Shown: positions 41,171 to 49,197 of the stretch, piece by piece
How the letters are laid out: every line of letters starts with the position of its first letter
Numbering within the stretch: position 1 is the stretch's first letter
Assembly (NCBI GenBank): GCA_910574475.1
Contig: CAJTAT010000014.1
Span: 1-56,590 of the forward strand
DNA: 56,590 bases
Direction: 5' to 3'
Origin: Clostridia bacterium
GTDB lineage: Bacteria; Bacillota; Clostridia; Lachnospirales; Lachnospiraceae
Position numbers and translations under genes: made by a program
Notes under the pieces: model-generated
What the model was told of the DNA's origin: nothing
Database searches by the model: none
The model's input: only the letters and a program-made list of their open reading frames with translations

Positions 41171-41416
41171 GTGGATGCAGTAATATTTAATCTTGATATG
41201 TATCCAGAGGTTTCACGTCCAGTGACAGATTATGCATATGCAGCAATACATATTAAAAATAGACAACTAAAGGTAGTGAACGGTGAGACGTTAAAAAAGT
41301 TATATCGTGAGTACTGTAAGTACCCAGCTATGGATTATGGCATGGAAGAACAGATCACGGAGTTAAGTGGATTTTATTTTAGGTTTGAAAGAGGTACTGA
41401 AAAATGCAAGGTATAG
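41171..41416 (+). CDS. Hypothetical ORF (81 aa), possible 3' half of an interrupted gene
   Basis: GTG 41171 has no ribosome site; the frame is open back to TAA 41126. Product includes DAVIFNLDMYPEVSRPVTDY and LYREYCKYPAMDYGMEEQIT. It overlaps the next gene by 13 bases. Together with 40997-41128 it would give about 138 residues. Confidence 0.45.
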   Translation: MDAVIFNLDMYPEVSRPVTDYAYAAIHIKNRQLKVVNGETLKKLYREYCKYPAMDYGMEEQITELSGFYFRFERGTEKCKV

Positions 41417-41676
41417 CTGAGTTAATCGAAGAATTCTGCGAATGTACAGAGGGGTACTATTTTCGCCCTGATTACAGCGGCAGGTTTATGTATGGAAGGA
41501 AGTGTATTGGCATTGTAACTGATAAAGGTGTGGCAGTGGCGATGGGAGAACTGTATGAGTTTCTTCATAACAGGGGTATTGTCAATATAACAAAGGCACT
41601 TGGCTCTCCAGCTACTGACGATATGGGATTAAAGACTATACTTTATTTCCCATATATATCAAAGGCATCTGATTAA
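41404..41676 (+). CDS. Small hypothetical protein (90 aa)
   Basis: ATG 41404, after GAAAGAGG. Starts MQGIAELIEEFCECTEGYYF. No family recognised. Two motif copies (GGGGTACT near 41451, GGGGTATT near 41573) in 270 bases. Confidence 0.55.
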   Translation: MQGIAELIEEFCECTEGYYFRPDYSGRFMYGRKCIGIVTDKGVAVAMGELYEFLHNRGIVNITKALGSPATDDMGLKTILYFPYISKASD

Positions 41677-41724
41677 GTAAACATTTTTATTGAGACGCCT
41701 ATACAAAGGAAAGGATGGTATATT

Positions 41725-42726
41725 ATGACCGAAAAAGGAATTAAATTAATAAATGAATTTATAGATATATTGGAAAAAGAAAGTTTGGAAAATATGCACA
41801 AGCTGGCTGAAGAATACAATATCAAAGATCTAGATGAAGATATTTGTATGGAGTTAAGTGGTGTACGCAGACCGTTAGTGCTTGTACGGGGTAAGCCGAT
41901 TACTGTTGAGCAGACCATGCGGTTGATAACTGGTGAGGAGCCTTTGTTTGGTGAAGATGTTAATGAGAAAGGTTGGTTTGAACCACGAGAAGGGCGAGGG
42001 GCACTCAAGAATATATTTTATCGTCGAGGATATGACTGGCTCTCTACATGGGTATATTCAGATGGCACGATAGGTGGAGACATTATACATTTGGGAAAAT
42101 ATCCGGAGTTGGATGAGATTCTGAGTGGCTATATGCATTTGGTAAAAAAGTATCCTTTTTTAGATATGGTTGTTTCCTATACTATATATGATGAGTGTAC
42201 GTGCTATGGCTGTGATATTTATGAAAGGGAACATTCATTATGCAAGAGTAGTGATTGCGGATGCAAAGACTGTACCCCCTTTTTATATAAAATTAAAAAG
42301 TATTCTAGTTGGAATAGAAAGTGGAATTTTTCTCCAGATTTTGAAGAATTATATTTTAGATGTTGGGATACAAATCATGTGCGAAGTGATGTAGCTGATT
42401 CTGTAGTTCTAACCATATGGATACATAATGGCGAGACGGAAGTTTTGTTTGGCAAGAAGGCTAGCAGTAAATTTAATGAATATAATAATTTGTACTGCGC
42501 TCCAGAGTATGCTTTTATGTTTACACAAATATTATATTCTTATGATTCAACCTGTATTTGTGATAAGAAATTTGTAGAGGACTGCTTTGAATTTATAGGC
42601 AAGCCAAGGAGCCTTTGTGATGAGTACGTGGAGCAGAAATTTATTTCGCCCTTTAACGAAAAGGCAACGGTTGTTACAAAGGAATGGGTGACAAATCAGT
42701 ATAATACTTATATTGCAGTCAAGTAG
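41725..42726 (+). CDS. Cysteine-rich hypothetical protein (333 aa)
   Basis: ATG 41725 with GGAAAGGATGG upstream. A central cluster of cysteines (DECTCYGCDIY, then CKSSDCGCKDCTPF) could bind zinc. Further segments include LVLVRGKPITVEQTMRLITG. Family not recognised. AT-rich. GGGGTATT follows the stop. Confidence 0.55.
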   Translation: MTEKGIKLINEFIDILEKESLENMHKLAEEYNIKDLDEDICMELSGVRRPLVLVRGKPITVEQTMRLITGEEPLFGEDVNEKGWFEPREGRGALKNIFYRRGYDWLSTWVYSDGTIGGDIIHLGKYPELDEILSGYMHLVKKYPFLDMVVSYTIYDECTCYGCDIYEREHSLCKSSDCGCKDCTPFLYKIKKYSSWNRKWNFSPDFEELYFRCWDTNHVRSDVADSVVLTIWIHNGETEVLFGKKASSKFNEYNNLYCAPEYAFMFTQILYSYDSTCICDKKFVEDCFEFIGKPRSLCDEYVEQKFISPFNEKATVVTKEWVTNQYNTYIAVK

Positions 42727-42874
42727 GGGTATTAAAGGCATTTGTGAAGAATGTTTGGTTATGAAAATATTTTTGCTCAGATGCCTTTAAAATCTTTTGG
42801 TATTTTATCAAAAATAGCTTGTACTTTCCCATATTTTGAGCGAATATAGGGGTACAAAAGGGGGTGTAAAAGTT

Positions 42875-43660
42875 ATGATTTACCTTACGGGTGATTGTCA
42901 TGGCGATTTTTATCGTTTTACAAAGCGTCAGCGTTTAAAGCTCCCCTTTTTATTAGGGGATAACGATTATGTTATTGTATGTGGTGATCTTGGTCTTTTG
43001 TGGGCGAAAGACGGAGAATTTGCGTATAACTTGGAGTGGCTTTCCAGACTTCCATTTACAATTCTCTGGGTTCAAGGCAATCACGAGAACTATGATTTGA
43101 TTGCGGAGTATCCAATGGAGATGTGGCATGGTGGTAAGGTTCGCCACATAGCACGAGATAAAATTATTTTACTGGAGCGTGGACAAGTATTTTGCATAGA
43201 AGGCAAAAATTTCTTTACTTTTGGCGGAGCGTCCAGCCATGACGTGGAAGGTGGTATTCTGGATATGAATTCACCGACCTATGCCCAGGAGAAAAAAGCC
43301 GCTCGTAAGAGTGGACTGTCCTATCGGATAAAGGGGATCTCTTGGTGGGAGCAGGAGCTGCCAAGTCTAGCTGAAATTCAAGAGGCTAGAAAAAATTTAA
43401 GTAATGTGGGGTATTGTGTTGATTATGTAGTTACGCATTGTTTGTCAAGCAGCATGCAGGATTTACTGACTCAGTATCCTATATTGAGCAGGCGTGTCCG
43501 TTCTTCATACAAAGCTGATATTCTTACGGACTTTTTTGATGAGCTGGAGAAAAAGCTAAAATATAAGCAGTGGTACTGCGGGCATTATCATGTGACGTTT
43601 AATCTGGATGATAAGCATGCCATACTCTACAAAGATATTGTTCCGTTGGTGGGGTTATGA
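42875..43660 (+). CDS. Second metallophosphoesterase (261 aa)
   Basis: ATG 42875 with GGGGG upstream. Calcineurin-like: T-G-D-C-H-G-D near the N-terminus, VIVCGDLGLLW, WVQGNHENYD, YVVTHCLSS and YCGHYHV. This longer form is common on clostridial conjugative elements and prophages. Distinct from the 187-residue enzyme at 40474. The next small gene overlaps by 4 bases (ATGA). Confidence 0.85.
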   Translation: MIYLTGDCHGDFYRFTKRQRLKLPFLLGDNDYVIVCGDLGLLWAKDGEFAYNLEWLSRLPFTILWVQGNHENYDLIAEYPMEMWHGGKVRHIARDKIILLERGQVFCIEGKNFFTFGGASSHDVEGGILDMNSPTYAQEKKAARKSGLSYRIKGISWWEQELPSLAEIQEARKNLSNVGYCVDYVVTHCLSSSMQDLLTQYPILSRRVRSSYKADILTDFFDELEKKLKYKQWYCGHYHVTFNLDDKHAILYKDIVPLVGL

Positions 43661-43800
43661 GTTTGGAAGCTGGTGATAAAGTTATTGAAAATCTCAGAGT
43701 GCTAGGGTATAGTAAAGATGAAAAGAGAAAAGCCAGAGAAGCGGATCACCCCTCAATAGTTAATAGCTGTTATACTAACAGTCGTCACATGCGAGATTGA
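43657..43800 (+). CDS. Small hypothetical protein (47 aa)
   Basis: ATGA overlap with the phosphoesterase stop; weak GGTGGGG site. MSLEAGDKVIENLRVLGYSK, then a charged tail. Coupled translation is plausible. Function unknown. Confidence 0.4.
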   Translation: MSLEAGDKVIENLRVLGYSKDEKRKAREADHPSIVNSCYTNSRHMRD

Positions 43801-43803
43801 TGG

Positions 43804-43896
43804 CTATTTTCTTTTTCCCTTGAACAGTTGATAACACAAATTGATAAGGGCCACAATGAATATACCTGTCTGTATTAGCTCAGAATATGTAATCAT
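43804..43896 (-). CDS. Type I toxin-like holin-like peptide (30 aa)
   Basis: Minus strand; ATG at 43896 with AAGGAGGG upstream; the longer frame to 44022 has no site. Product MITYSELIQTGIFIVALINL then CYQLFKGKRK: one membrane helix plus basic tail. This is the pattern of clostridial 'putative holin-like toxin' peptides (TxpA/BsrG-like type I toxins). Ends facing the preceding plus-strand gene. An antisense RNA is expected over 43900-44095. Confidence 0.75.
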   Translation of the reverse strand: MITYSELIQTGIFIVALINLCYQLFKGKRK

Positions 43897-44095
43897 TGGC
43901 AAGACCCTCCTTTTTTTCATCTGGAGGGTTGCCCCTCCGATAAAGCAAGGGGCGAGCTGCCTATGGCTCTCTGGATTTCCCATATGGCTATTATACCAAT
44001 AAAGGTGGGTATTGGTAATCAAAATAGGATAGATTTATTAAGGCATCTCCTCTGAAATATCTTATTGGGATATTTTAGTGGAGATGCTTTTTTTA
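43897..44095 (+). ncRNA. Candidate antitoxin RNA region with strong terminator
   Basis: Opposite the toxin leader, the plus strand holds CCCCTCC/GGGGCGAG-type pairing near 43935-43955. It ends in a long hairpin, GCATCTCC (44043-44050)/GGAGATGC (44080-44087), followed by seven T. A plus-strand transcript ending here would be antisense to the toxin message leader, as in type I systems. No promoter assigned. Confidence 0.45.
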
Positions 44096-44293
44096 ATGTG
44101 CAGATTATGGAATTTCTATGAAGTTGAGAATTGTCTTTCAGATAGTTTTTAATCCCATTTACGCTGAATGTGTTTAGTAATCGCAATTAAAAAATTTATC
44201 TAAAGTTTAGAGTATTGAAAGCAGGTGGTGAGATAAGGGAAAGAAATCAAGTTACTTTTGATAAAGACAATTTAAGATTGGAGATGATTAAAT

Positions 44294-45805
44294 GTGAAAA
44301 GAAAATTGCTAAAGAAATCAGTAGCTTTTGTATTGATCGCCATATTAGTGACAGGCACGACAGTTTGTGCCGAGGAGCCAGCCGAAGGCGATATTACAGA
44401 GGTTGAGCAACCAGCCAATCCGCCCAATGATGCTAGCTTAGATGACATGGATGAGCCAATAGAGCCAGCCACGCCAGAATCGCCAGTTATTGCCGAGAAA
44501 TCAGAAGTGATATCTGAAGAGCCGACTACTGAGATAGTAGCTCCAGTTGAACAGCCTAAGCAGGAACCGCCAACAGAAGGCCAGCCACCGGCCAATAATG
44601 CCTTATCTACTGATGAATTGGTAGAGCATAAAACCTTTACTTTGACTGTAATTGATAAGGTGCTGGGGACAGATGACTCTGTCATTAGTTCAGAGGTAAG
44701 AAGTGAGCAGACTTTCGATGAGGGAGCGATATACCTCGTAAAGGCATTAAGCATTGAAGGCACTAAGGCTGAGGGTGCCACTGAGTATACGGGAGCCATT
44801 TCAGAGGATATGAGTATTGAGTTTCTCTACAGGGTAACCGAGGCAGATGGAAATATTAATATTGTAGCCGATAAGTATACAGTGACGTTTGATAGTAATG
44901 GGGGTACTCCAGCTCCCGCCCAGCAGGAGATTGAAGACGGCGGCAAGGTAACAAAGCCAACTGATCCAACTAAGGCAGGTTACATTTTTGGAGGATGGTA
45001 TGAATCTAGATATTCTGGAAGTGGTATACCTCTTTGGGAATTTGAGTGGGCTACGGTTACGAAAGATATAGAATTAAAAGCCCTTTGGCGTGAGCCTAAT
45101 CACACGGTAACGTTTAATAGTAACGGGGGTACTCCAGTTGCTAATGCAGTGGTTCAGATAGCAGATGAAGGTAAGGTAACAAAGCCAGCAGATCCAACAA
45201 AAGAGGGTTATATCTTTGGTGGATGGCATTTTGAGTATACGCATATCAGTGTTGATAATGCTGGTAATATAGATGGTCACGGTGGTACATCTGGTGAATG
45301 GCAGTTTGATTACTACAAAGTAACAGAGGATTTAGAGTTGCGTGCGACTTGGGACGAGGCAGTTACAGTAACCTTTGATTCAAACGGGGGTACTCCAGTC
45401 GAAGCAGTGAAGTTAGTGAAAAGACGTGAGGTTAAGGAGCCAGTACCGCCAACCAAAGAGGGGTACAGATTCCTTAAGTGGACTTACAATGGTGCTGATT
45501 GGGACTTTAAACGCCAAAGTGTTGATGAGGATATAACCTTGGTGGCTCAGTGGGAAAAGATAAAGGCGATAGAGGTTCACCCCTCACCTACAGTCAAGAG
45601 GCCGGAGAATAAGCCGACACCGCCAGCAAGCCACCCGTCCCCAGTAGCAAATCGGCAGAGTAGTGGCAGTCATCCGTCACCTGTGGCGAATCGGCCAGAT
45701 GTCAATGTTCCGGAGCCTAAGATGGGAGATATGTATGAGTTTCCAGTGTATATGGTGTTTGGGGTACTGATGGTTTTGGAGTTGCTGATTAAAAAGAAAA
45801 GGTGA
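44294..45805 (+). CDS. Secreted surface protein with three InlB-type repeats (503 aa)
   Basis: GTG 44294 with GGAGATG upstream. Signal peptide (KRKLLKKSVAFVLIAILVTG), a Pro/Glu-rich region, then three InlB B-repeats: VTFDSNGGTPAPAQQEIEDG (about 195), VTFNSNGGTPVANAVVQIAD (about 275), VTFDSNGGTPVEAVKLVKRR (about 357). Each ends in G-Y-x-F-x-x-W. Then comes a Pro-rich stretch with two SHPSPVANR units and a C-terminal helix (YMVFGVLMVLELLIKKKR) serving as membrane anchor, with no LPxTG. A likely adhesin. In all three repeats the NGGTP codons contain GGGGGTACTCC. Confidence 0.8.
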   Translation: MKRKLLKKSVAFVLIAILVTGTTVCAEEPAEGDITEVEQPANPPNDASLDDMDEPIEPATPESPVIAEKSEVISEEPTTEIVAPVEQPKQEPPTEGQPPANNALSTDELVEHKTFTLTVIDKVLGTDDSVISSEVRSEQTFDEGAIYLVKALSIEGTKAEGATEYTGAISEDMSIEFLYRVTEADGNINIVADKYTVTFDSNGGTPAPAQQEIEDGGKVTKPTDPTKAGYIFGGWYESRYSGSGIPLWEFEWATVTKDIELKALWREPNHTVTFNSNGGTPVANAVVQIADEGKVTKPADPTKEGYIFGGWHFEYTHISVDNAGNIDGHGGTSGEWQFDYYKVTEDLELRATWDEAVTVTFDSNGGTPVEAVKLVKRREVKEPVPPTKEGYRFLKWTYNGADWDFKRQSVDEDITLVAQWEKIKAIEVHPSPTVKRPENKPTPPASHPSPVANRQSSGSHPSPVANRPDVNVPEPKMGDMYEFPVYMVFGVLMVLELLIKKKR

Positions 45806-45812
45806 TATGAGT

Positions 45813-45838
45813 GGGAACTTCGATAGTTGAAGTTCCCA
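45813..45838 (+). terminator. Hairpin between adhesin and LCP genes
   Basis: GGGAACTTC/GAAGTTCCC, 9 bp with 7-base loop, then ATTTACT; weak as a terminator because no clear T run follows. Confidence 0.5.
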
Positions 45839-45861
45839 TTTACTATAAGGGGGTATTATTT

Positions 45862-46743
45862 TTGAAGAAATTTGGGATTTTGATTTGTGTAGGTATTTTG
45901 ATGTTATTCTGGGGTATTGCAGGCTTTGCCAGGGGTACTGAAGATGATAGATATACTAACATTCTCTGCCTTGGAGTCGATAAAGAGGAGCAGATGAGTG
46001 AGGTATCAGCTGAGACGGGTTCCATTGGTCAGAGTGATGCTATTTTTTTAGTATCCTTAGATAAAATAGAAAACCGCTTGCGAGTGATATCCATACCAAG
46101 GGATACAATGGTTACACTTGAGATGTATGATGTTGTAGGTGAATATGTGGGCCAGTGTGAAGGTCAGTTGACATTGCAGTATGCTTATGGTGATGGTGAG
46201 GAGCTGAGTTGTCGGCTGATGAAGAAGCAGGTTGAGAGGATGCTTGGTATTGAGATAGATGGTTGCGTAGCAGTAAATTTTAAGGCGTTGAAAGGGGTAA
46301 CGGATCTCCTTGGAGGCGTACCTGTGTACATGGATGAGGACTATACATATATCAGACCAGAGTTTGCACAAGGCGAGACGGTTAATCTATCGGCAGACTT
46401 GGCTCACGATTTCTGCAGGGCACGTATCATAACGGAGGATGGCAGTGCTTACCGGAGGATTCACAGGTTGCAGGTATTCATGTCCAGTGCATTGTCCAGG
46501 GGTAAAAGTGTGCTGGCTGAGAATCCTATGTGGTTGTTTGAGGCGTGGGATGCAATGCAGGGGTATTGCTTTATGGATATGGATCTCAAATCTGCCATAC
46601 AAATAGCAACGGATGTGATTGCCTGTAACCTTTCAGCAAGCGACGTGTACACGCTAGATGGTTATCAAGATTCGTCAAAAATGTACGAGGAATTTTATTT
46701 AGACGAGGCTGGAGTGGCAAGGTTGGTAAATGAATTGTTCTGA
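45862..46743 (+). CDS. LytR-CpsA-Psr (LCP) family protein (293 aa)
   Basis: TTG 45862 with AAGGGGG (part of a GGGGTATT copy) upstream; the frame from 45811 would run through the hairpin. N-terminal membrane helix (FGILICVGILMLFWGIAGFA). LCP domain: NILCLGVDK, QSDAIFLVSLD, VISIPRDTMV (catalytic Arg-Asp region), LLGGVPVYMD and later RARIITEDGSAYRRIHRLQ. LCP enzymes attach glycopolymers, or proteins in some cases, to peptidoglycan. Next to an adhesin gene it may act on the cell wall at the donor surface (inference). Confidence 0.85.
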   Translation: MKKFGILICVGILMLFWGIAGFARGTEDDRYTNILCLGVDKEEQMSEVSAETGSIGQSDAIFLVSLDKIENRLRVISIPRDTMVTLEMYDVVGEYVGQCEGQLTLQYAYGDGEELSCRLMKKQVERMLGIEIDGCVAVNFKALKGVTDLLGGVPVYMDEDYTYIRPEFAQGETVNLSADLAHDFCRARIITEDGSAYRRIHRLQVFMSSALSRGKSVLAENPMWLFEAWDAMQGYCFMDMDLKSAIQIATDVIACNLSASDVYTLDGYQDSSKMYEEFYLDEAGVARLVNELF

Positions 46744-46958
46744 TGGTATGAGGGTACTTCATATCCTCTGGAAAATCTTGATCTTGTTTCCTTAATCTTA
46801 TGTTCTTTAGTGTATTGAAATTTAAAAAGTGATTTTATAAGGCATCGAACCAGGTATTTTGGGGAGATGTCTTTTTGTATGCTTATATTATGCAAAATGC
46901 TATATGACTCTTAAGTTCGTGAACAATTCCTATCAAATTTTTTGGGAGGAGTCTGCCT

Positions 46959-47090
46959 ATGGATAGGGACTTTGCGGTTGAGAGAGCTGTTAAGTTGTTT
47001 GAAACTTTATTTCAGAAGTATGGAGCTGAGGTACTTAAAGAGCTGGAGGAGAGAGAGGAGGTACATAAATATAACAAAGAGGGGGAGTGA
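46959..47090 (+). CDS. Small charged helical protein (43 aa)
   Basis: ATG 46959 with GGGAGGAG upstream. MDRDFAVERAVKLFETLFQK, then an E/K-rich end. Soluble. A hairpin AAAGAGGGG/CCCCTTCTTT (47076-47101) overlaps its end as terminator. Between 46744 and 46958 I see no gene. Confidence 0.55.
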   Translation: MDRDFAVERAVKLFETLFQKYGAEVLKELEEREEVHKYNKEGE

Positions 47091-47190
47091 TCCCCTTCTT
47101 TGAAGCTTGCAATATATTAGATAAAGAGTTAAGATGACTGACAATCTAGTGAAAATATGTTAAACTGTAGTTTGTGAAAAGGAGTCTAAG

Positions 47191-48897
47191 ATGACTATGT
47201 TAGTTGGTAATGAAGGGAAAAAGTGCTATTTGTATTTGAGAGTATCTACAAGTATGCAGGTTGAGGGGTATAGTCTTGAAGCCCAAGAGGAGCGTTTAAG
47301 AAAAAGAGCTGATTATGAAGGAATGATTATTGCTGGAATATACCGTGATGAAGGCAAATCTGGAAAGAGTATAGAAGGACGTCCAGAGTTTAAACGTATG
47401 CTTGAAGATATTGAAAGTAAAAAAGATGGGGTAAGTTTTGTATTAGTATTTAAATTATCCAGATTTGGAAGAAATGCAGCAGATGTGTTGACTTCCTTGC
47501 GGAAAATGCAAAAATATGGTGTTAATTTAATTTGCGTGGATGAATCTATTGATTCCTCAAAAGATTCTGGAAGGCTTATGATTACAGTTTTGTCAGCAGT
47601 TGCTGAAATTGAGCGTGAAAATATATTAGTTCAGACTATGGAGGGACGCAAGCAAAAGGCACGAGAGGGTAAGTGGAATGGTGGATTTGCACCGTATGGA
47701 TATAAATTAGTAAATGGGAAATTGGAAGTGGCAGAGGATGAGAAAGGACTAATTCAAGAAATATTTAGACTGTATGTAGAAGAGGGACTTAGTGTTATTG
47801 GCGTAGCACGTAAGTTGAATGAAAGAGGTATTACTAAAAAAATACGACAGAATGGTACGCAAGAGGCTATAAATATATCCTTTGTACGGGGTACTCTCGA
47901 TAATCCTGTCTACGGAGGCAAGATTGCATTTGGAAGAAGAAAGCGTCAATTAAAAGAAGGGTCTGACTATGAGTATGAAACTATTAAACCAGATAATTAT
48001 ATTTTAGCTGAAGGGGAGCATGACGCACTCATTGAACATGACCTTTGGCTAGAGGCTTGTAGATTACGGAAAGAGACTAAAGGTAGGCCAAGCCAGAAAT
48101 ATAATTTTGGGAGAAAGCATCTTTTGTCTGGTATAATTAAGTGTCCTGTTTGTGGAAGTAGTATGTATGGTAATGTAAATAGAAAAAAATATAAGAATAG
48201 TGATGAAATATATTGTGAGTATTTTTATTATCAGTGTAAACATAGAAGGGGTAATAAAACGGGGGTAAAAGAATGCACTTATAATCATCAGTGGAGAGAG
48301 GAGTTGATAAACGATGCTGTTGAGGCAGTTATTTATAAATTAGTACGAGATGAAAAATTTATAAATATGATAAAAAGCAAAATAGGTACAGAAATTGATA
48401 CTTCAGAAATAGATAATGAACTAAAAGATTATAAAAAGCAACTCCAAAAAGCCAAACGGAATCAAGAACGATATATGGAGATGCAGAACGCTTTGGATTT
48501 TGAAGATAGGCATTATAAACGCAAAATGGAAAATTATGAGGAACAAATAAATACTTTATATGACGAACTTGAGCGTATTGAATCTGTTATAGACGAATTA
48601 GAGATTCGTAAAGAAGGAATTAAAAAGCAAGCCATAACAGTAGATAATATATATAAATGTTTGGTTGAGTTTAACAGTATGTATATAAAGCTAACTGATG
48701 AGGAAAAAAGGGCTGTAATACAAGTTTTTATTGAAGCAGTACATATTTATCCAGAGGAGCAGCCTAATGGACAAATTTTAAAGCGTATTGATTTTAAATT
48801 TCCAGTTTCATATGAAGGCGAGGATGTAAGCTCTCTTAGTTGGGACAAAGATGGACACGTTGAATGTGTCGTGTTGATACAAAGGAAACATATCTAG
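47191..48897 (+). CDS. Large serine recombinase (568 aa)
   Basis: ATG 47191 with AAAGGAG upstream. Resolvase domain: YLYLRVSTSMQVEGYSLEAQ with nucleophile Ser about 19, VFKLSRFGRNAAD, AVAEIERENI. Then a recombinase domain (GFAPYGYKL, LIQEIFRLYVEEG) and a zinc ribbon (C318-x-x-C321, later a second Cys pair), followed by a long coiled-coil and C-terminal domain. This is a site-specific integrase type. AT-rich with few GGGGTA copies. It is the best candidate for the integrase of the element or of an inserted island. Confidence 0.9.
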   Translation: MTMLVGNEGKKCYLYLRVSTSMQVEGYSLEAQEERLRKRADYEGMIIAGIYRDEGKSGKSIEGRPEFKRMLEDIESKKDGVSFVLVFKLSRFGRNAADVLTSLRKMQKYGVNLICVDESIDSSKDSGRLMITVLSAVAEIERENILVQTMEGRKQKAREGKWNGGFAPYGYKLVNGKLEVAEDEKGLIQEIFRLYVEEGLSVIGVARKLNERGITKKIRQNGTQEAINISFVRGTLDNPVYGGKIAFGRRKRQLKEGSDYEYETIKPDNYILAEGEHDALIEHDLWLEACRLRKETKGRPSQKYNFGRKHLLSGIIKCPVCGSSMYGNVNRKKYKNSDEIYCEYFYYQCKHRRGNKTGVKECTYNHQWREELINDAVEAVIYKLVRDEKFINMIKSKIGTEIDTSEIDNELKDYKKQLQKAKRNQERYMEMQNALDFEDRHYKRKMENYEEQINTLYDELERIESVIDELEIRKEGIKKQAITVDNIYKCLVEFNSMYIKLTDEEKRAVIQVFIEAVHIYPEEQPNGQILKRIDFKFPVSYEGEDVSSLSWDKDGHVECVVLIQRKHI

Positions 48898-48902
48898 AAA
48901 TC

Positions 48903-49034
48903 CTTTATTTTAGGCAGTTTTATAAGCATTTTGTGTTCGTGGAAGATGAAGAGGGGAATCGGAATAAGAGGATAGAGAAGTATTTTGAGGTTTCAGCGGT
49001 GGTTGATGTGGGGTGTGGGGGTACAAAGAGTTAA
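48903..49034 (+). pseudogene. C-terminal remnant of an unknown gene (43 codons)
   Basis: Open frame without start: FRQFYKHFVFVEDEEGNRNK, then RIEKYFEVSAVVDVGCGGTK and TAA at 49032. The regular composition looks like coding sequence. It begins immediately after the serine recombinase and may be the 3' end of a gene cut by its insertion. The last GGGGTACA copy before the motif-poor region lies here (49018). Confidence 0.4.
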
Positions 49035-49041
49035 GTTTTTC

Positions 49042-49070
49042 TTGACAAAGGTATAAAAAGTGATTACTCT
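49042..49070 (+). promoter_or_regulatory. Possible promoter of the second DUF262 gene
   Basis: TTGACA at 49042-49047; the -10 at 49065-49070 (TACTCT) is poor. The region to 49197 is AT-rich, with no gene. Confidence 0.35.
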
Positions 49071-49197
49071 AAAATTTTGCTTTTTACAAGTAAATAATTA
49101 TAAGATGCTTTTAAAGCAAGAGTTTCAATTTTTTAGAGGGTAATCTAATTACAATTGTGAAAATAAAAAGGTGTTTTAATGTTACAGAGGAGGAAAA

